64,000 nucleotides of DNA from Stygiobacter sp. (GCA_006218045.1 VBWB01000033.1:1-64000); one strand, 5' to 3'; positions 18,655 through 28,156 are shown, counted from the first letter of the stretch. Numbers and translations are program-made. Notes: generated from the sequence alone by a model not told the origin.

Positions 18655-20013
18655 ATGACGGATCAGCCGTCGGATTTCACTCGTCTTGCCGCCACCATCG
18701 CCCTGATCGACGATCCGGTCGAATTGATGGAGCAATCCTATGTGGCGCTGACCCAGATTTTGCGCCGCACCGACGAGGGGGACTTGCTGGACCAGCTTTC
18801 CATCCTGCTGGGCCAAGTGGTGGGCGACCTGCCCTTCGACGCCGCCGAGAAGGATTTGCGCCACCAGACCCGGCTGGCCGCCGCCGATTGCGTCGCCATC
18901 TTGCAGGCGGCGACGGAACGAAGGGTGCCAAGGCTGGAATCCGATCCCGCCTTGCGCGAACAGGCGGCGGCGCAATTGCTGGAAATCGACATCCCGCCGG
19001 CAACCGACGACGACCGCAAGACCGACCTGGAATACAGCCTGCCGCCCAATCTGGCCCATCTGTTGAAGCACATCGACTATCCCCAGCCGGCGCCGCCCGC
19101 CGCCCATGGCGGCTTCCCCGATTTCGACGCTTTGTGTCTGGCCGCCCTGAATGCGCGGGTCGAGCGGGTGCTGGCCTTCTTCCAAAAGCACAATCCGGCG
19201 GTCAACCGCCCGTTGCCGCCGCCCTTCCTGCTGTCGCCGGCCTTCGCCCAGCGCTTCAAGCTGGCGGTGGCCCGGCTGATCTATCCGAAAATCCGCAGCA
19301 GCCGTCAGTTACGGTTGCTGGCCAGCAATATCGACGTGGCCCACACCACCACCGACAGCTTCTGGGACCACATCAACGACAGCATGAAACGGCTGCTGGA
19401 ACTGACCTGGAACACCGCCTGGAACGATCTGATGCTGGTGGCCGAAGCGCGCGGCGACGACAAGGTGATGAAGATCAAGCCGGAAACCAAGGAATTGCGA
19501 GACCTGCTGACCCCGCCCGCGCCCGAGGCCTATGACCTGCCGCATATCGGCAATGGGGAAATCCTGCTGTTCCGCTCGCTGCTGTCAGCCAGCCGCGACT
19601 GGTGGCCCGACCTCGGCACCTTCTGGCAGGCCTGCCACACCTTGTATGAGCAGGAATGGGACCCCCGCGTGTTCCAGCAACAGGCGCGCGAAGGCGCCTT
19701 GCGCGACATGCTGCTGAAGGGCCTGGCCGACTTCCCCGATGAATGGCACGATTTCTTCATCCTCATGCTGCACCGGGTCTTCCCGCGCATCACCACCCGC
19801 TTCCTCGAACGCTTCGCCTATAATCTGGGCCAGAACGAAGAGGCGCGCCGCGCCCGCATGCCCCATCTGATGCGCTATATCGAGCGCGCCCAGGCCGACC
19901 CGCACATCCGCAAGCTGGAATACCAGGACGAGGAACAATGGCGCCAACAGGTCAAGGCCCTGGCCAATTACCTGAAAGGCGTGTCGTTCCCGACCGGGGC
20001 CTCGGCGGATTGA
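18655..20013 (+). CDS. Conserved-looking protein of unknown function
   Basis: 452 residues; I do not recognise a family. It is largely helical, without signal peptide or membrane segments. The C-terminal half is rich in aromatic residues (SASRDWWPDLGTFWQACHTLYEQEWD; FPDEWHDFFILMLHRVFPRI) and the end is basic. Codon use resembles the neighbouring nif genes, which argues that it is native rather than part of the downstream insertion. Start ATG 18655 lacks a strong ribosome site. It sits behind the triple terminator, so it probably has its own promoter. Confidence 0.6.
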   Translation: MTDQPSDFTRLAATIALIDDPVELMEQSYVALTQILRRTDEGDLLDQLSILLGQVVGDLPFDAAEKDLRHQTRLAAADCVAILQAATERRVPRLESDPALREQAAAQLLEIDIPPATDDDRKTDLEYSLPPNLAHLLKHIDYPQPAPPAAHGGFPDFDALCLAALNARVERVLAFFQKHNPAVNRPLPPPFLLSPAFAQRFKLAVARLIYPKIRSSRQLRLLASNIDVAHTTTDSFWDHINDSMKRLLELTWNTAWNDLMLVAEARGDDKVMKIKPETKELRDLLTPPAPEAYDLPHIGNGEILLFRSLLSASRDWWPDLGTFWQACHTLYEQEWDPRVFQQQAREGALRDMLLKGLADFPDEWHDFFILMLHRVFPRITTRFLERFAYNLGQNEEARRARMPHLMRYIERAQADPHIRKLEYQDEEQWRQQVKALANYLKGVSFPTGASAD

Positions 20014-20392
20014 AGTGGCTAGGGGGAGGACCAAGTGCTGGTACCCCCCGGTGTGCTTACGCCCTCTGGGCGACACGGGCATCGCCATCTTCTGCGGCCT
20101 CCTGGATATCACGGGGGAAGATTCCGAACTGTCAGCAACTCTAGTCCGTTAGCTGGCCAACCGCTTCCTAGAGGAAAGCAGCAAATAGCTGCTTTTAGAT
20201 CAGATGGCGGATGCTTGCCCAGCCCGATCATCGAGATGATATTGCGTAGGAACCTACAGAAATCTCGTTTTTCGCGACATTTCTTGCGTCATAGTACTCA
20301 AGAGTCCGTGACCGACCCTGAAAGACGGCAGGATCGTGTAAGAAAGAACTGTGGGAATGGGCAAGAGTGCCAGTTGGGAGAACGAAGTCAAC
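20014..20392. other. Intergenic region before the DUF262-HipA pair
   Basis: About 380 bp with no gene I can support. Base composition changes here from the GC-rich nif pattern to a more mixed one. A small hairpin, AAAGCAGC-AAATA-GCTGCTTT (20175-20195), could end the upstream transcript. A palindrome ATCATCGAGATGAT at 20227-20240 might be an operator. The change in composition suggests the left edge of an inserted segment. Confidence 0.5.
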
Positions 20393-22039
20393 ATGGTCGA
20401 TAACCGTGACTCCACAGCCAGAGATGCAGTCGAAACCCTTGATCGCCGCCCCGAGGCGCGGGCGTTCAAGGTGGAAGATCTGCTGGGGGAATTACGGCGG
20501 GGCCGGATGCGCATTCCCTCCTTTCAGCGTGGCCTCAAATGGGATAGGGGCGACGCCGCCAAGCTGCTGGACAGCCTGTGGCGCGGCTATCCCATTGGCA
20601 CCCTGCTGTTCTGGGAAACCAATGCCGAGGCAGGCGAGGTGACCTTCGGGACGGTTCGCGTACCGGGCGGGGTGCGCAACGACGCCCTGTGGGTGGTGGA
20701 CGGGCAGCAGCGGCTGATGTCACTGGCGCGAGTACTGCTGGCTCCGGCACCGGACAAAGACGATTTCGCCCTGTATTTCGATCTGGACGAAGCGAGGTTC
20801 GTCGCCCCGCCCATGGATCGCGTCGCGGACCCCTCTCGCTACCTGCCCATGACAGAGGTGCTGGAGTCGGAACGACTGATGCAGTGGGTCTTCCTGCATA
20901 CGGCCGATCGGCCCGAGCGGCGGGAGCGGGCGTTCACCGTGGGCAAGCGCATTCGCGAATACGAAATCCCAGCCTATCTGGTGCGCACTGAGCAGGAGCA
21001 AACTCTGAGGGAAATTTTTGGGCGCACCAACTCCAGTGGCCACCCGCTCAAGCAATCACAGGTATTCGACGCCCTGAACGGCGCACGCGGTCAAAGCCGG
21101 CCCGCTTCCCTGCGCCAGATCGTTTCTGAATTGGCGTCCATGGGGTTCGGCTTAGTCGAGGAAAAGTTGTTGTACCGGCTATTGCGGGTTCTGCAAGGCA
21201 GGGATGTGACCGAGAGCAAGGGCGAGGGGCCGCTCCGCCTGGACGATGTCGACGCGGAACGCGCCTACCGGGAGACGGCGGTAGCCGCCCGGCGGGTCAT
21301 TCAGTTCCTGATGAATGATGTGGGCATCCCGCGCTACGATCTGTTGCCCTACAAGCAACCCTTCGTGCTGCTTGGCAAGTTTTTCCATCTCTATCCCGAT
21401 CCCGGAGCCCGTTCCCGGCAATTACTGGAACGCTGGGTGTGGCGCGGCGCCCTGACCGGCACCCACCGTGGCGATACCGTCTCCACCCGAGTTACCTTGG
21501 ATCGCATCGTCGAGGGGAACGAGGAGGCTTCCGTCCAGAGTCTGCTGGAATTGGTCACAGGCCGCCCTGAGACTTTACCGAACGTCACAGAGGCCTTCAA
21601 CTTCCGTTTTGCCAGCGGCAAGCTACTGGCCCTGGTGCTCCTGGACCTGAAGCCACGGGACCTGGTAAGCGGCACATTCATTGATATCGGTCAGGATACT
21701 GGGGCGGAGGAGCCGGATTTTCCCATGCCCCTCATCATTGCCAAGCACGGAGCAGCGAACGGCACCCTGCGATCCGCCGCCAACCGTCTGATCCATCCCC
21801 ATCGCTCGAGGCTCCGCCAACAATTGGCCGGGGTGCGGGACACAGAGGTGCTAGCCTCTCACGGCATCCCCGAAGCTGCCGCTCAGGCTTTACATGAAGG
21901 AGACGTCAACGGTTTCCTGAGACTGCGGGCCGACTTCCTACAGCGCCATTCCGAGCTTTTCTTCGCCCGGCATGCGCGCTGGGATGAGAGTGACCGCCCC
22001 TCCATCGCAGCGCTTCTGGCCGAAGACGAGGACGCTTAA
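20393..22039 (+). CDS. DUF262 (GmrSD N-terminal-like / ParB-like) protein
   Basis: 548 residues from ATG 20393; an upstream ATG at 20351 would add 14 residues. DUF262 motifs: RIPSFQRGLKWD (about residue 38), DGQQRLMSLARVLL (about 104) and EIFGRTNSSGHPLKQSQVFDA (about 206). DUF262 domains bind and hydrolyse NTPs and occur in DNA-modification-dependent restriction and phage-defence proteins such as GmrSD and SspE. The C-terminal part lacks the HNH pattern of DUF1524, so a nuclease activity is not evident. The stop is directly followed by the hipA ATG, indicating one transcript. Its place between nifK and nifE and its different codon use suggest acquisition by transfer. Confidence 0.8.
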   Translation: MVDNRDSTARDAVETLDRRPEARAFKVEDLLGELRRGRMRIPSFQRGLKWDRGDAAKLLDSLWRGYPIGTLLFWETNAEAGEVTFGTVRVPGGVRNDALWVVDGQQRLMSLARVLLAPAPDKDDFALYFDLDEARFVAPPMDRVADPSRYLPMTEVLESERLMQWVFLHTADRPERRERAFTVGKRIREYEIPAYLVRTEQEQTLREIFGRTNSSGHPLKQSQVFDALNGARGQSRPASLRQIVSELASMGFGLVEEKLLYRLLRVLQGRDVTESKGEGPLRLDDVDAERAYRETAVAARRVIQFLMNDVGIPRYDLLPYKQPFVLLGKFFHLYPDPGARSRQLLERWVWRGALTGTHRGDTVSTRVTLDRIVEGNEEASVQSLLELVTGRPETLPNVTEAFNFRFASGKLLALVLLDLKPRDLVSGTFIDIGQDTGAEEPDFPMPLIIAKHGAANGTLRSAANRLIHPHRSRLRQQLAGVRDTEVLASHGIPEAAAQALHEGDVNGFLRLRADFLQRHSELFFARHARWDESDRPSIAALLAEDEDA

Positions 22040-23248
22040 ATGGCCAAGGTCCTCAGCATCCTACTCGGCGACCTGCCCGTGGGCCGGCTCACTCTCAGCG
22101 CCAGCGACGGCAGCGATTTCCGTCTCCTTGAATCCTACAAGCGGGCCTATCCCAGACCGGTGCTGGGGCAGACCTTCCTGGACGACCCCGACCGGATCTG
22201 GAGCACCCGCACCCGGGTGCCGCCCTGGTTTTCCAACCTACTCCCGGAAGGCCCCCTGCGCGAACTGATCGCCAAACAGGCCGGCGTACCCGCCACGCGG
22301 GAGTTCTTCCTGTTGCGTCATCTTGGTGAGGATTTGCCGGGTGGGGTGCGCATCGTCCGGGATGGCGCCGAAATAGAGTCGCTGGACGATGAGGAGGAGT
22401 TGGAGGAACATGCGGGGGGCGAGGCAGCCGACGCTTGGCATTTTTCCCTGGCGGGAGTGCAGCTAAAGTTTTCCGCGCGCCGTTCGGAGCACGGCCTGAC
22501 GATCCCGGTCACTGGCCGCGGCGGCGACTGGATCGTCAAATTGCCCGACACCCGCTTCCGCCATGTCCCGCTAAACGAGTACGCGACCATGCGATGGGCC
22601 GAGGCCAGCGGCATCGCCATTCCAGAGATGGATCTCGTTCCCATCGCCGACATGACGGGCCTGCCATCGTCATACGGCGATTTCGTCGAACCCCTCGCCC
22701 TGGCGATCCGCCGTTTCGACCGCCCCACTCCCGACACGCGGGTCCATATGGAGGATTTTGCTCAGATTCTCGGCCTTTACCCCGAAGAAAAATATAAGAA
22801 ATATAACTACGAAACCCTGGCAAAGTTAATCGGGGCTCTGGGGGCGGAAGGTGATCTAGCCGAGTTTATCCGCCGTCTTGTGTTCATGGTTGCTTCTGGA
22901 AATGGGGATATGCACCATAAGAACTGGAGTCTGACCTATCCAGACGGTCTCAAGGCGCGTCTTTCTCCAGCCTATGATTTGGTATCCACCATCCAGTACC
23001 ACCCGAATGACACACTGGCACTGAATCTCGGGGAGTCGAAGCGATGGGAGGACGTGACCGAGGAGACCTTCCGGGGCATGGCCCGGAAGGTCGGCGTCGA
23101 GGACAGCCTTATGGCCTTTTGGGTAGACCAAGCCCAGGCTGCTATCCTGGACGCTTGGCAGCACAACAGACACGATTTCGGATTCGATGCCTCTGCACGG
23201 GAAAACATCGAGCGCCATTTGGCTCGCGTCCCCCTGCTGGGCCAGTGA
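22040..23248 (+). CDS. HipA-family serine/threonine kinase
   Basis: 402 residues. The N-terminal HipA domain (residues 1-110) has GRLTLSASDGSDFRLLESY and WFSNLLPEGPLRELIA. The kinase part has SLAGVQLKFSA, LPDTRFRHVPLNEYATM, the catalytic loop GNGDMHHKNWSL at about 287-298 and AYDLVSTIQYH from about 311. Typical HipA toxins phosphorylate glutamyl-tRNA synthetase and are neutralised by a HipB repressor. No HipB-like helix-turn-helix gene is beside it; the partner position is taken by the DUF262 gene, which ends one base before this start. GC content falls in the 3' third (AAATATAAGAAATATAACTA region), consistent with transfer. Confidence 0.85.
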   Translation: MAKVLSILLGDLPVGRLTLSASDGSDFRLLESYKRAYPRPVLGQTFLDDPDRIWSTRTRVPPWFSNLLPEGPLRELIAKQAGVPATREFFLLRHLGEDLPGGVRIVRDGAEIESLDDEEELEEHAGGEAADAWHFSLAGVQLKFSARRSEHGLTIPVTGRGGDWIVKLPDTRFRHVPLNEYATMRWAEASGIAIPEMDLVPIADMTGLPSSYGDFVEPLALAIRRFDRPTPDTRVHMEDFAQILGLYPEEKYKKYNYETLAKLIGALGAEGDLAEFIRRLVFMVASGNGDMHHKNWSLTYPDGLKARLSPAYDLVSTIQYHPNDTLALNLGESKRWEDVTEETFRGMARKVGVEDSLMAFWVDQAQAAILDAWQHNRHDFGFDASARENIERHLARVPLLGQ

Positions 23249-23432
23249 TCTTGCCAGGACGGTCATGTCTACGTGAATACTTGAAAGGGATGTTGTCGTT
23301 CTGACCCTACGTCACACAAAGGAAGCAGAATTCTGATGTGTCGCGGAGAATTAACCACACAAAAATATCGCCATTCACCCACAGACAACACCCCCGTTTG
23401 ACACCTCTTTCCACCCCTGCCATTCTCCGCCT

Positions 23433-24026
23433 ATGGAGATGCTGTCTTTTTCCCTCGCCATCCTGACCCTGCTGGCGGTGCCCGGTCCCACCAACACCTT
23501 GTTGGCGGCGTTGGGCTGGCGGCGGTCGGTGCCGCTGCTGCTGGCCGAGATCAGCGGCTATATCCTGTCCATTTCCCTGTTGATGGCGGTGCTGGGGCCG
23601 ATCATCGCCGCCCAGCCGCTGTTGGGTGCCGGGCTGAAGCTGGCCGCCGGCGGCTGGATCGCCTGGTGCGGTTGGCGCCTGTGGCGGCAAAGCGCCCGGA
23701 CCCTGGCCGAAGTGGCGGTGCCGGTGAGCTTCCGTCAGCTTTTCGTCACCACCTTGACCAACCCCAAGGCGGTGATCTTCGCCCTGGCGGTGTTCCCGCC
23801 CCTTCCGCTGGTGCAGCAAGGGCCGTCCCTGGTCCTGTTCAGCCTGATCACCATCGTGGTCGGGGCCGGTTGGATTCTGCTGGGGGCGCTGTTGGCCCGG
23901 GCGGTGGCGCCCCGGCGGGTGCAGGCCCTGGCCGCCCTCGCGCTCGGTCTGTTTGCCGTCACCTTGACCGCCCAGGCGGCGACAAGCCTTGTCGCATCCC
24001 CGACAATATCCGACACGCCCCGCTGA
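23433..24026 (+). CDS. LysE/RhtB family exporter
   Basis: 197 residues with about six hydrophobic segments. The N-terminus MEMLSFSLAILTLLAVPGPTNTLL has the LysE PGPxN motif, and TTLTNPKAVIFALAVFPP is the second family motif. Such proteins export amino acids or related compounds. The substrate cannot be predicted. The nifE activator site lies inside its last codons, so the nif regulatory region runs into this gene. The 180 bp upstream hold no recognisable gene. Confidence 0.82.
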   Translation: MEMLSFSLAILTLLAVPGPTNTLLAALGWRRSVPLLLAEISGYILSISLLMAVLGPIIAAQPLLGAGLKLAAGGWIAWCGWRLWRQSARTLAEVAVPVSFRQLFVTTLTNPKAVIFALAVFPPLPLVQQGPSLVLFSLITIVVGAGWILLGALLARAVAPRRVQALAALALGLFAVTLTAQAATSLVASPTISDTPR

Positions 24027-24071
24027 ACAATCCCGCTTTTCCGCCATTCTTGCGCATGGCCCGCTGCTTGC
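23990..24071 (+). promoter_or_regulatory. NifA site and sigma-54 promoter of nifENX
   Basis: TGTCGCATCCCCGACA is at 23990-24005, within the end of the LysE-type gene. The -24/-12 element TGGCCC-N5-TTGC is at 24057-24071. The 13-mer TTTTCCGCCATTC is at 24037-24049, seven bases before the -24 TGG. Confidence 0.88.
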
Positions 24072-24108
24072 ATCCCTTGGAAATGTTCCATGAGGAGGGC
24101 CGCCACCC

Positions 24109-25497
24109 ATGCTCAACCGTAAGAAAATCCAGGACCTGATGACCGAACCCGGCTGCGCCACCAATCAGGCCAAGTCGGAGAAGGAGCGCAAGAAGGGCTG
24201 CGCCAAGCAGTTGGTGCCCGGTGCCGCCGCCGGCGGTTGCGCTTTCGACGGCGCCAAGATCGCGCTGCAACCGATCACCGACGTCGTCCATCTGGTCCAC
24301 GGCCCCATCGCCTGCGAAGGCAATTCGTGGGACACCCGCAATGTCGGCTCGACCGGGCCGGAACTGTACCGCCGCGGCTTCACCACCGACATGACCAATC
24401 TGGACATCGTCTCGGGCGGTGAAAAGAAGCTGTACAAGGCCATCCGTCAGGCCATCAGCAAGCACAACCCGCCGGCGGTGTTCGTCTATCAGACTTGCGT
24501 CACCGCCCTGATCGGCGACGATATCGTCGCCGTGTGCCGCGCCGCCAGCGAACGCCTGGGCGTGCCGGTGATCCCGGTGGAGGCGCCGGGCTTCGTCGGC
24601 TCGAAGAATCTGGGCAACCGGCTGGCCGGCGAGGCGTTGATCGATTACGTCATCGGCACGCGCGAACCCGACGATGCCGGCCCCTGCGACATCAACATCC
24701 TGGGCGAATACAACGTCGCCGGCGAAATGGACATCGTCCGCGCCCTGCTGGAGCGCCTGGGCATTCGCCTGCGCACCGCCATCACCGGCGACGCCCGCTA
24801 TAACGACGTCGCCGCCGCCCATACGGCGCGGGCCAACATGGTGGTGTGCAGCCAGGCGCTGGTCACCCTGGCCCGCAAGATGAAGGAACGCTGGGGCATC
24901 CCTTATTTCGAGGGCTCGTTCTACGGCATTTCCGACACCTCGGAAGCCTTGCGCGCCATCGCTTCCATGCTGATCGAGCGCGGTGCCGAGCCTGCCCTGA
25001 TGGACCGCACCGAGGCGCTGATCACGCAGGAAGAAGCCAGGACCTGGACACGGATGGAGCCCTACCGGGCGCGTCTGGCCGGCAAGCGCGTGCTGCTTTA
25101 CACCGGCGGCGTCAAAAGCTGGTCGGTCATCCACGCGTTGCAGGAAATGGGCATGGAAGTGGTCGGATCGTCGGTGCGCAAATCCACCGAGGCCGACAAG
25201 GCCAAGGCACTGGAACGCCTGGGCGGCGACGAGGACAAGCTGGTCGACGCCATCACCCCCAAGGACATGTACGCCATGTTCAAGGAAGGCCGCGCCGACA
25301 TCATGCTGTCGGGGGGACGTTCGCAATTCGTCGCCTTGAAGGCCAAGACGCCGTGGTTGGACATCAACCAGGAACGCCACCACCAATATGCCGGCTATGA
25401 CGGCATGGTCACCTTGGTCCAGCAAATGGACCTGGCCCTGTCCAATCCCATCTGGGAACAAGTGCGCCGGCCGGCGCCCTGGGAAGTCGAGGAGTAA
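24109..25497 (+). CDS. nifE: FeMo-cofactor scaffold protein NifE
   Basis: 462 residues homologous to NifD. N-terminal LNRKKIQDLMTEPGC is NifE-like. Cluster cysteines are in GGCAFDGAKIAL, GPIACEGNSWDTRN and QTCVTALIGDD. The C-terminus has DINQERHHQYAGYDGMV, where NifD carries its FeMo-co histidine region. With NifN it matures NifB-co to FeMo-co precursor. The ATG at 24109 follows GAGGAGGGCCGCCACCC-type spacing. It is the first gene of the operon. Confidence 0.96.
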   Translation: MLNRKKIQDLMTEPGCATNQAKSEKERKKGCAKQLVPGAAAGGCAFDGAKIALQPITDVVHLVHGPIACEGNSWDTRNVGSTGPELYRRGFTTDMTNLDIVSGGEKKLYKAIRQAISKHNPPAVFVYQTCVTALIGDDIVAVCRAASERLGVPVIPVEAPGFVGSKNLGNRLAGEALIDYVIGTREPDDAGPCDINILGEYNVAGEMDIVRALLERLGIRLRTAITGDARYNDVAAAHTARANMVVCSQALVTLARKMKERWGIPYFEGSFYGISDTSEALRAIASMLIERGAEPALMDRTEALITQEEARTWTRMEPYRARLAGKRVLLYTGGVKSWSVIHALQEMGMEVVGSSVRKSTEADKAKALERLGGDEDKLVDAITPKDMYAMFKEGRADIMLSGGRSQFVALKAKTPWLDINQERHHQYAGYDGMVTLVQQMDLALSNPIWEQVRRPAPWEVEE

Positions 25498-25502
25498 ACC
25501 CC

Positions 25503-26882
25503 ATGGCCCTGATCGTCAGCCACGGTCATTCCGTGACCAGTAATCCGCTCAAGCTGTCCGCCCCCCTGGGGGCTTCCATGGCCTTCATGGGCATGGACGG
25601 CACCATGCCCTTGCTGCACGGCAGCCAGGGCTGCACCGCCTTCGCCCTGGTCATGCTGGTGCGCCACTTCCGCGAGGCCATCCCGCTGCAAACCACCGCC
25701 ATGAACGAGGTCTCCACCATCCTGGGCGGCATGGATCAGGTGGAAGCGGCGCTTTTGAACATCGCCAAGCGGACCAAGCCCAAGATCATCGGCCTGATCT
25801 CCACCGCCCTGACCGAGACCCGCGGCGAGGACATGAAGGGTGACCTCAAGCTGATCCTGGCCCGCAACCCTGAACTGGCCGATATCAAGGTCATCCCGGT
25901 TTCCGCCCCCGATTTCACCGGTTCCTTGGAAACCGGCTGGGGCAAGGCGGTGACCGCCATCATCAACGCCCTGGCCGAGCCGGCCTCGGCCAAGGCCCAG
26001 GACTGCAACCGCGTCAACATCCTGCCCGGCGTCCACCAGAGCCCCGGCGACATCGAGCATCTGGTCGAACTGGTCGAGGAATTCGGCTTGAAGGCCAATG
26101 TGCTGCCCGATCTGTCCGGGTCGGTGGATGGTCACGTGCCCGACCACTTCATCCCCACCACCTTGGGCGGAACGACGGTGGAAAACGCCCGCAATCTGGG
26201 CCGGGCCAAGCTGACCATCGCCATCGGCGAACACATGCGCATTTCCGCCGAGACCTTGCAGAAAAAGACCGGCGTGCCTTATGTGCTGTTCGACCGCCTG
26301 ACCGGGCTGGAGGCGTCGGACCGGCTGATGGTCTGTCTGTCCACCGCCGCCGGCAAGCCGGTGCCGGCCAAGATCCGCCGGGCGCGCTCGCAATTGATCG
26401 ATGCCATGCTCGACGGCCATTTCTATTTCGGCGGCCGCAAATTCGCCATCGCCGGCGAGCCCGACTTCCTGTGGAATTGGGCCAAGCTGATTGCCGATAT
26501 GGGCGGCGAACTGGCCGCCGCGGTGAGCGCGGTGCACGCCCCCCATCTGACCCGATTGCCCTGCCAACAGGTGATCATCGGCGACTTCCAGGACATGGAA
26601 GACCAGATCCTGGAGGCCGGCGGCGCCGATCTGGTGATTTCCAACACCAATGCCCGCTTGTCGTGCCAGTCGCTGGGCGTGCCGCATTTCCGCGCCGGCT
26701 TCCCGGTCTATGACCGCCTGGGCGGGGCGCATCGGGTCCATGTGGGCTATCGCGGCACCCGCGATCTGATCTTCCAGTTGGCCAATGTCCTGATCGAACA
26801 TCCGGGCCACGGCCATGGGCCGGTCCACCAGCCCCACCAGACGACGGAGCACGACCATGTTGCGGCGCCTGCGCTTGGTTGA
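25503..26882 (+). CDS. nifN: FeMo-cofactor scaffold protein NifN
   Basis: 459 residues homologous to NifK. SNPLKLSAPLGASMAFMGMDG and LLHGSQGCTAFALVMLVRHFREA are the NifN start, and FHVRAGFPVYDRLG-like RAGFPVYDRLGGAHRVHVGYRGTRDL is the C-terminus. It forms the NifEN heterotetramer. It starts five bases after nifE. The final 26 bases overlap nifX if the longer nifX start is used. Confidence 0.95.
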   Translation: MALIVSHGHSVTSNPLKLSAPLGASMAFMGMDGTMPLLHGSQGCTAFALVMLVRHFREAIPLQTTAMNEVSTILGGMDQVEAALLNIAKRTKPKIIGLISTALTETRGEDMKGDLKLILARNPELADIKVIPVSAPDFTGSLETGWGKAVTAIINALAEPASAKAQDCNRVNILPGVHQSPGDIEHLVELVEEFGLKANVLPDLSGSVDGHVPDHFIPTTLGGTTVENARNLGRAKLTIAIGEHMRISAETLQKKTGVPYVLFDRLTGLEASDRLMVCLSTAAGKPVPAKIRRARSQLIDAMLDGHFYFGGRKFAIAGEPDFLWNWAKLIADMGGELAAAVSAVHAPHLTRLPCQQVIIGDFQDMEDQILEAGGADLVISNTNARLSCQSLGVPHFRAGFPVYDRLGGAHRVHVGYRGTRDLIFQLANVLIEHPGHGHGPVHQPHQTTEHDHVAAPALG

Positions 26883-27333
26883 CGACACCGCCCCCGCCCC
26901 CGTGAAAGGAGCACATATGCGCATTGCCTTCGCCACCCACGACAAAACCAATGTGGACGCCCATTTCGCCAGCGCCAAGACCTTCCTGTTCTACGACGTC
27001 GGCCCCGACAGCCATGCCTTCATCGAGGCGGTGCAGTTCGGCACGGTGACCCAGGAAGACGGCCAGCATGACGACGGCGAAGACCGTCTGGCCGCCAAGA
27101 TCGACGCGCTCGGCGGGTCGGCCCTGCTGTTCGTGCGCGCCATCGGCGGCCCGGCGGCGGCCCGTGTGGTCCGCGCCAAGGTTCACCCGATCAAGCTGCC
27201 CAACGACGAGCCCATCGCCCAGGTGATCGAGCGGGTGCGCACCATGCTGAAGACCAATCCGCCGCCGTGGCTGCGCCGCGCGCTCAAGGATTCGGAAGGC
27301 GGCGACGAACGTTTCATTGATGACGAGGATTGA
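26857..27333 (+). CDS. nifX: FeMo-cofactor binding protein NifX
   Basis: 158 residues from ATG 26857 (ACGGAGCACGACC upstream); the start MLRRLRLVDD fits longer NifX forms. An alternative ATG at 26917, behind an even better AAAGGAGCACAT, gives 138 residues beginning MRIAFATHDKTNVDAHFASA. The domain is the dinitrogenase iron-molybdenum cofactor-binding fold (HFASAKTFLFYDV; GGSALLFVRAIGGPAAARVV). NifX carries NifB-co or FeMo-co precursors between NifB and NifEN. Confidence 0.9.
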   Translation: MLRRLRLVDDTAPAPVKGAHMRIAFATHDKTNVDAHFASAKTFLFYDVGPDSHAFIEAVQFGTVTQEDGQHDDGEDRLAAKIDALGGSALLFVRAIGGPAAARVVRAKVHPIKLPNDEPIAQVIERVRTMLKTNPPPWLRRALKDSEGGDERFIDDED

Positions 27334-27337
27334 ATCC

Positions 27338-27784
27338 ATGGATAGCGAGAACATCAAGCATCCGATCATCCAGGGATTGCTGCAACTGATCCGGGCCGAG
27401 GACCGCTCGGGCGCCTATGACATGGAAGCCGACGCGGACCTGATCGCCCCGTTCATCGTCACCAAGGCGCAAAAGCGCGACCTGCCCATGTTCGACGATC
27501 CCGATCCCGATATCCTGATGCGCGTCGGCCAGTTCTATGCCGCCGTCGCCTGGGAAGTGGAACGCCGCACCGGCAAGCCGGTGGCCCCCTTGATGAACAT
27601 CCATCATGAAGGCTGGGGCAAGGCCCTGCTGATCTGCGGTCGGCTGGTGGCGGTCAATTCCCACGTGCGCGAATTGCACCGTTTCGGTTTCGAGGACGTG
27701 GCCAGCATGATCGAAAAGGCCGGCAAGCTGGCCGATGAAGGCGTCGCCTGCATCGAGAAATTCCCCGAGGTGGCCGACGCCTGA
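27338..27784 (+). CDS. NifX-associated DUF269 protein
   Basis: 148 residues of the NifX-associated family: HPIIQGLLQLIRAEDRSGAYD near the start, then APLMNIHHEGWGKALLICGRLVAVNSHVRELHRFGFE. The biochemical role is not known; it always accompanies nifX. It starts five bases after the nifX stop at ATG 27338. An earlier in-frame start at 27317 overlaps nifX and is less likely. Confidence 0.9.
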   Translation: MDSENIKHPIIQGLLQLIRAEDRSGAYDMEADADLIAPFIVTKAQKRDLPMFDDPDPDILMRVGQFYAAVAWEVERRTGKPVAPLMNIHHEGWGKALLICGRLVAVNSHVRELHRFGFEDVASMIEKAGKLADEGVACIEKFPEVADA

Positions 27785-27865
27785 TACCGGCCCGAGCCGC
27801 CGGATCGGCGCGGCCGCATAGTTCACATTTCACGCATCTGAAGACAAACCCCAAGGAGCAAGACA

Positions 27866-28156
27866 ATGGCCGTTATCTACGCCACCCGCGATGGAACCCC
27901 GTGGGAACCCAAGTATCTCGATAGCATCGACGCGGAATTGTGCATCGGCTGCGGTCGTTGCTTCAAGGTCTGCACCCAGGGCGTGTTGAAGTTGATGGGT
28001 ATCGACGACGAGGGCGAATTCTGCGACCCCTTCGACGATGACGTGGAAGTGGAACGCAAGGTCATGGTCGTCGACAAGTCGGGCGCCTGCATCGGTTGTT
28101 CGTCGTGCGAGACCGTGTGCGGCACCAACGCGCAAAAGCATTCGGCGGCGGCCTGA
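27866..28156 (+). CDS. fdxB: Nif-specific ferredoxin III FdxB
   Basis: 96 residues with two [4Fe-4S] motifs: CIGCGRCFKVCTQ and CIGCSSCETVC, separated by about 45 residues with an acidic insert (CDPFDDDVEVE). This layout is that of the nif-specific ferredoxin III family rather than a short FdxN type. The probable role is electron donation in cofactor assembly or to nitrogenase. The ATG at 27866 has CAAGGAGCAAGACA upstream. Confidence 0.9.
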   Translation: MAVIYATRDGTPWEPKYLDSIDAELCIGCGRCFKVCTQGVLKLMGIDDEGEFCDPFDDDVEVERKVMVVDKSGACIGCSSCETVCGTNAQKHSAAA

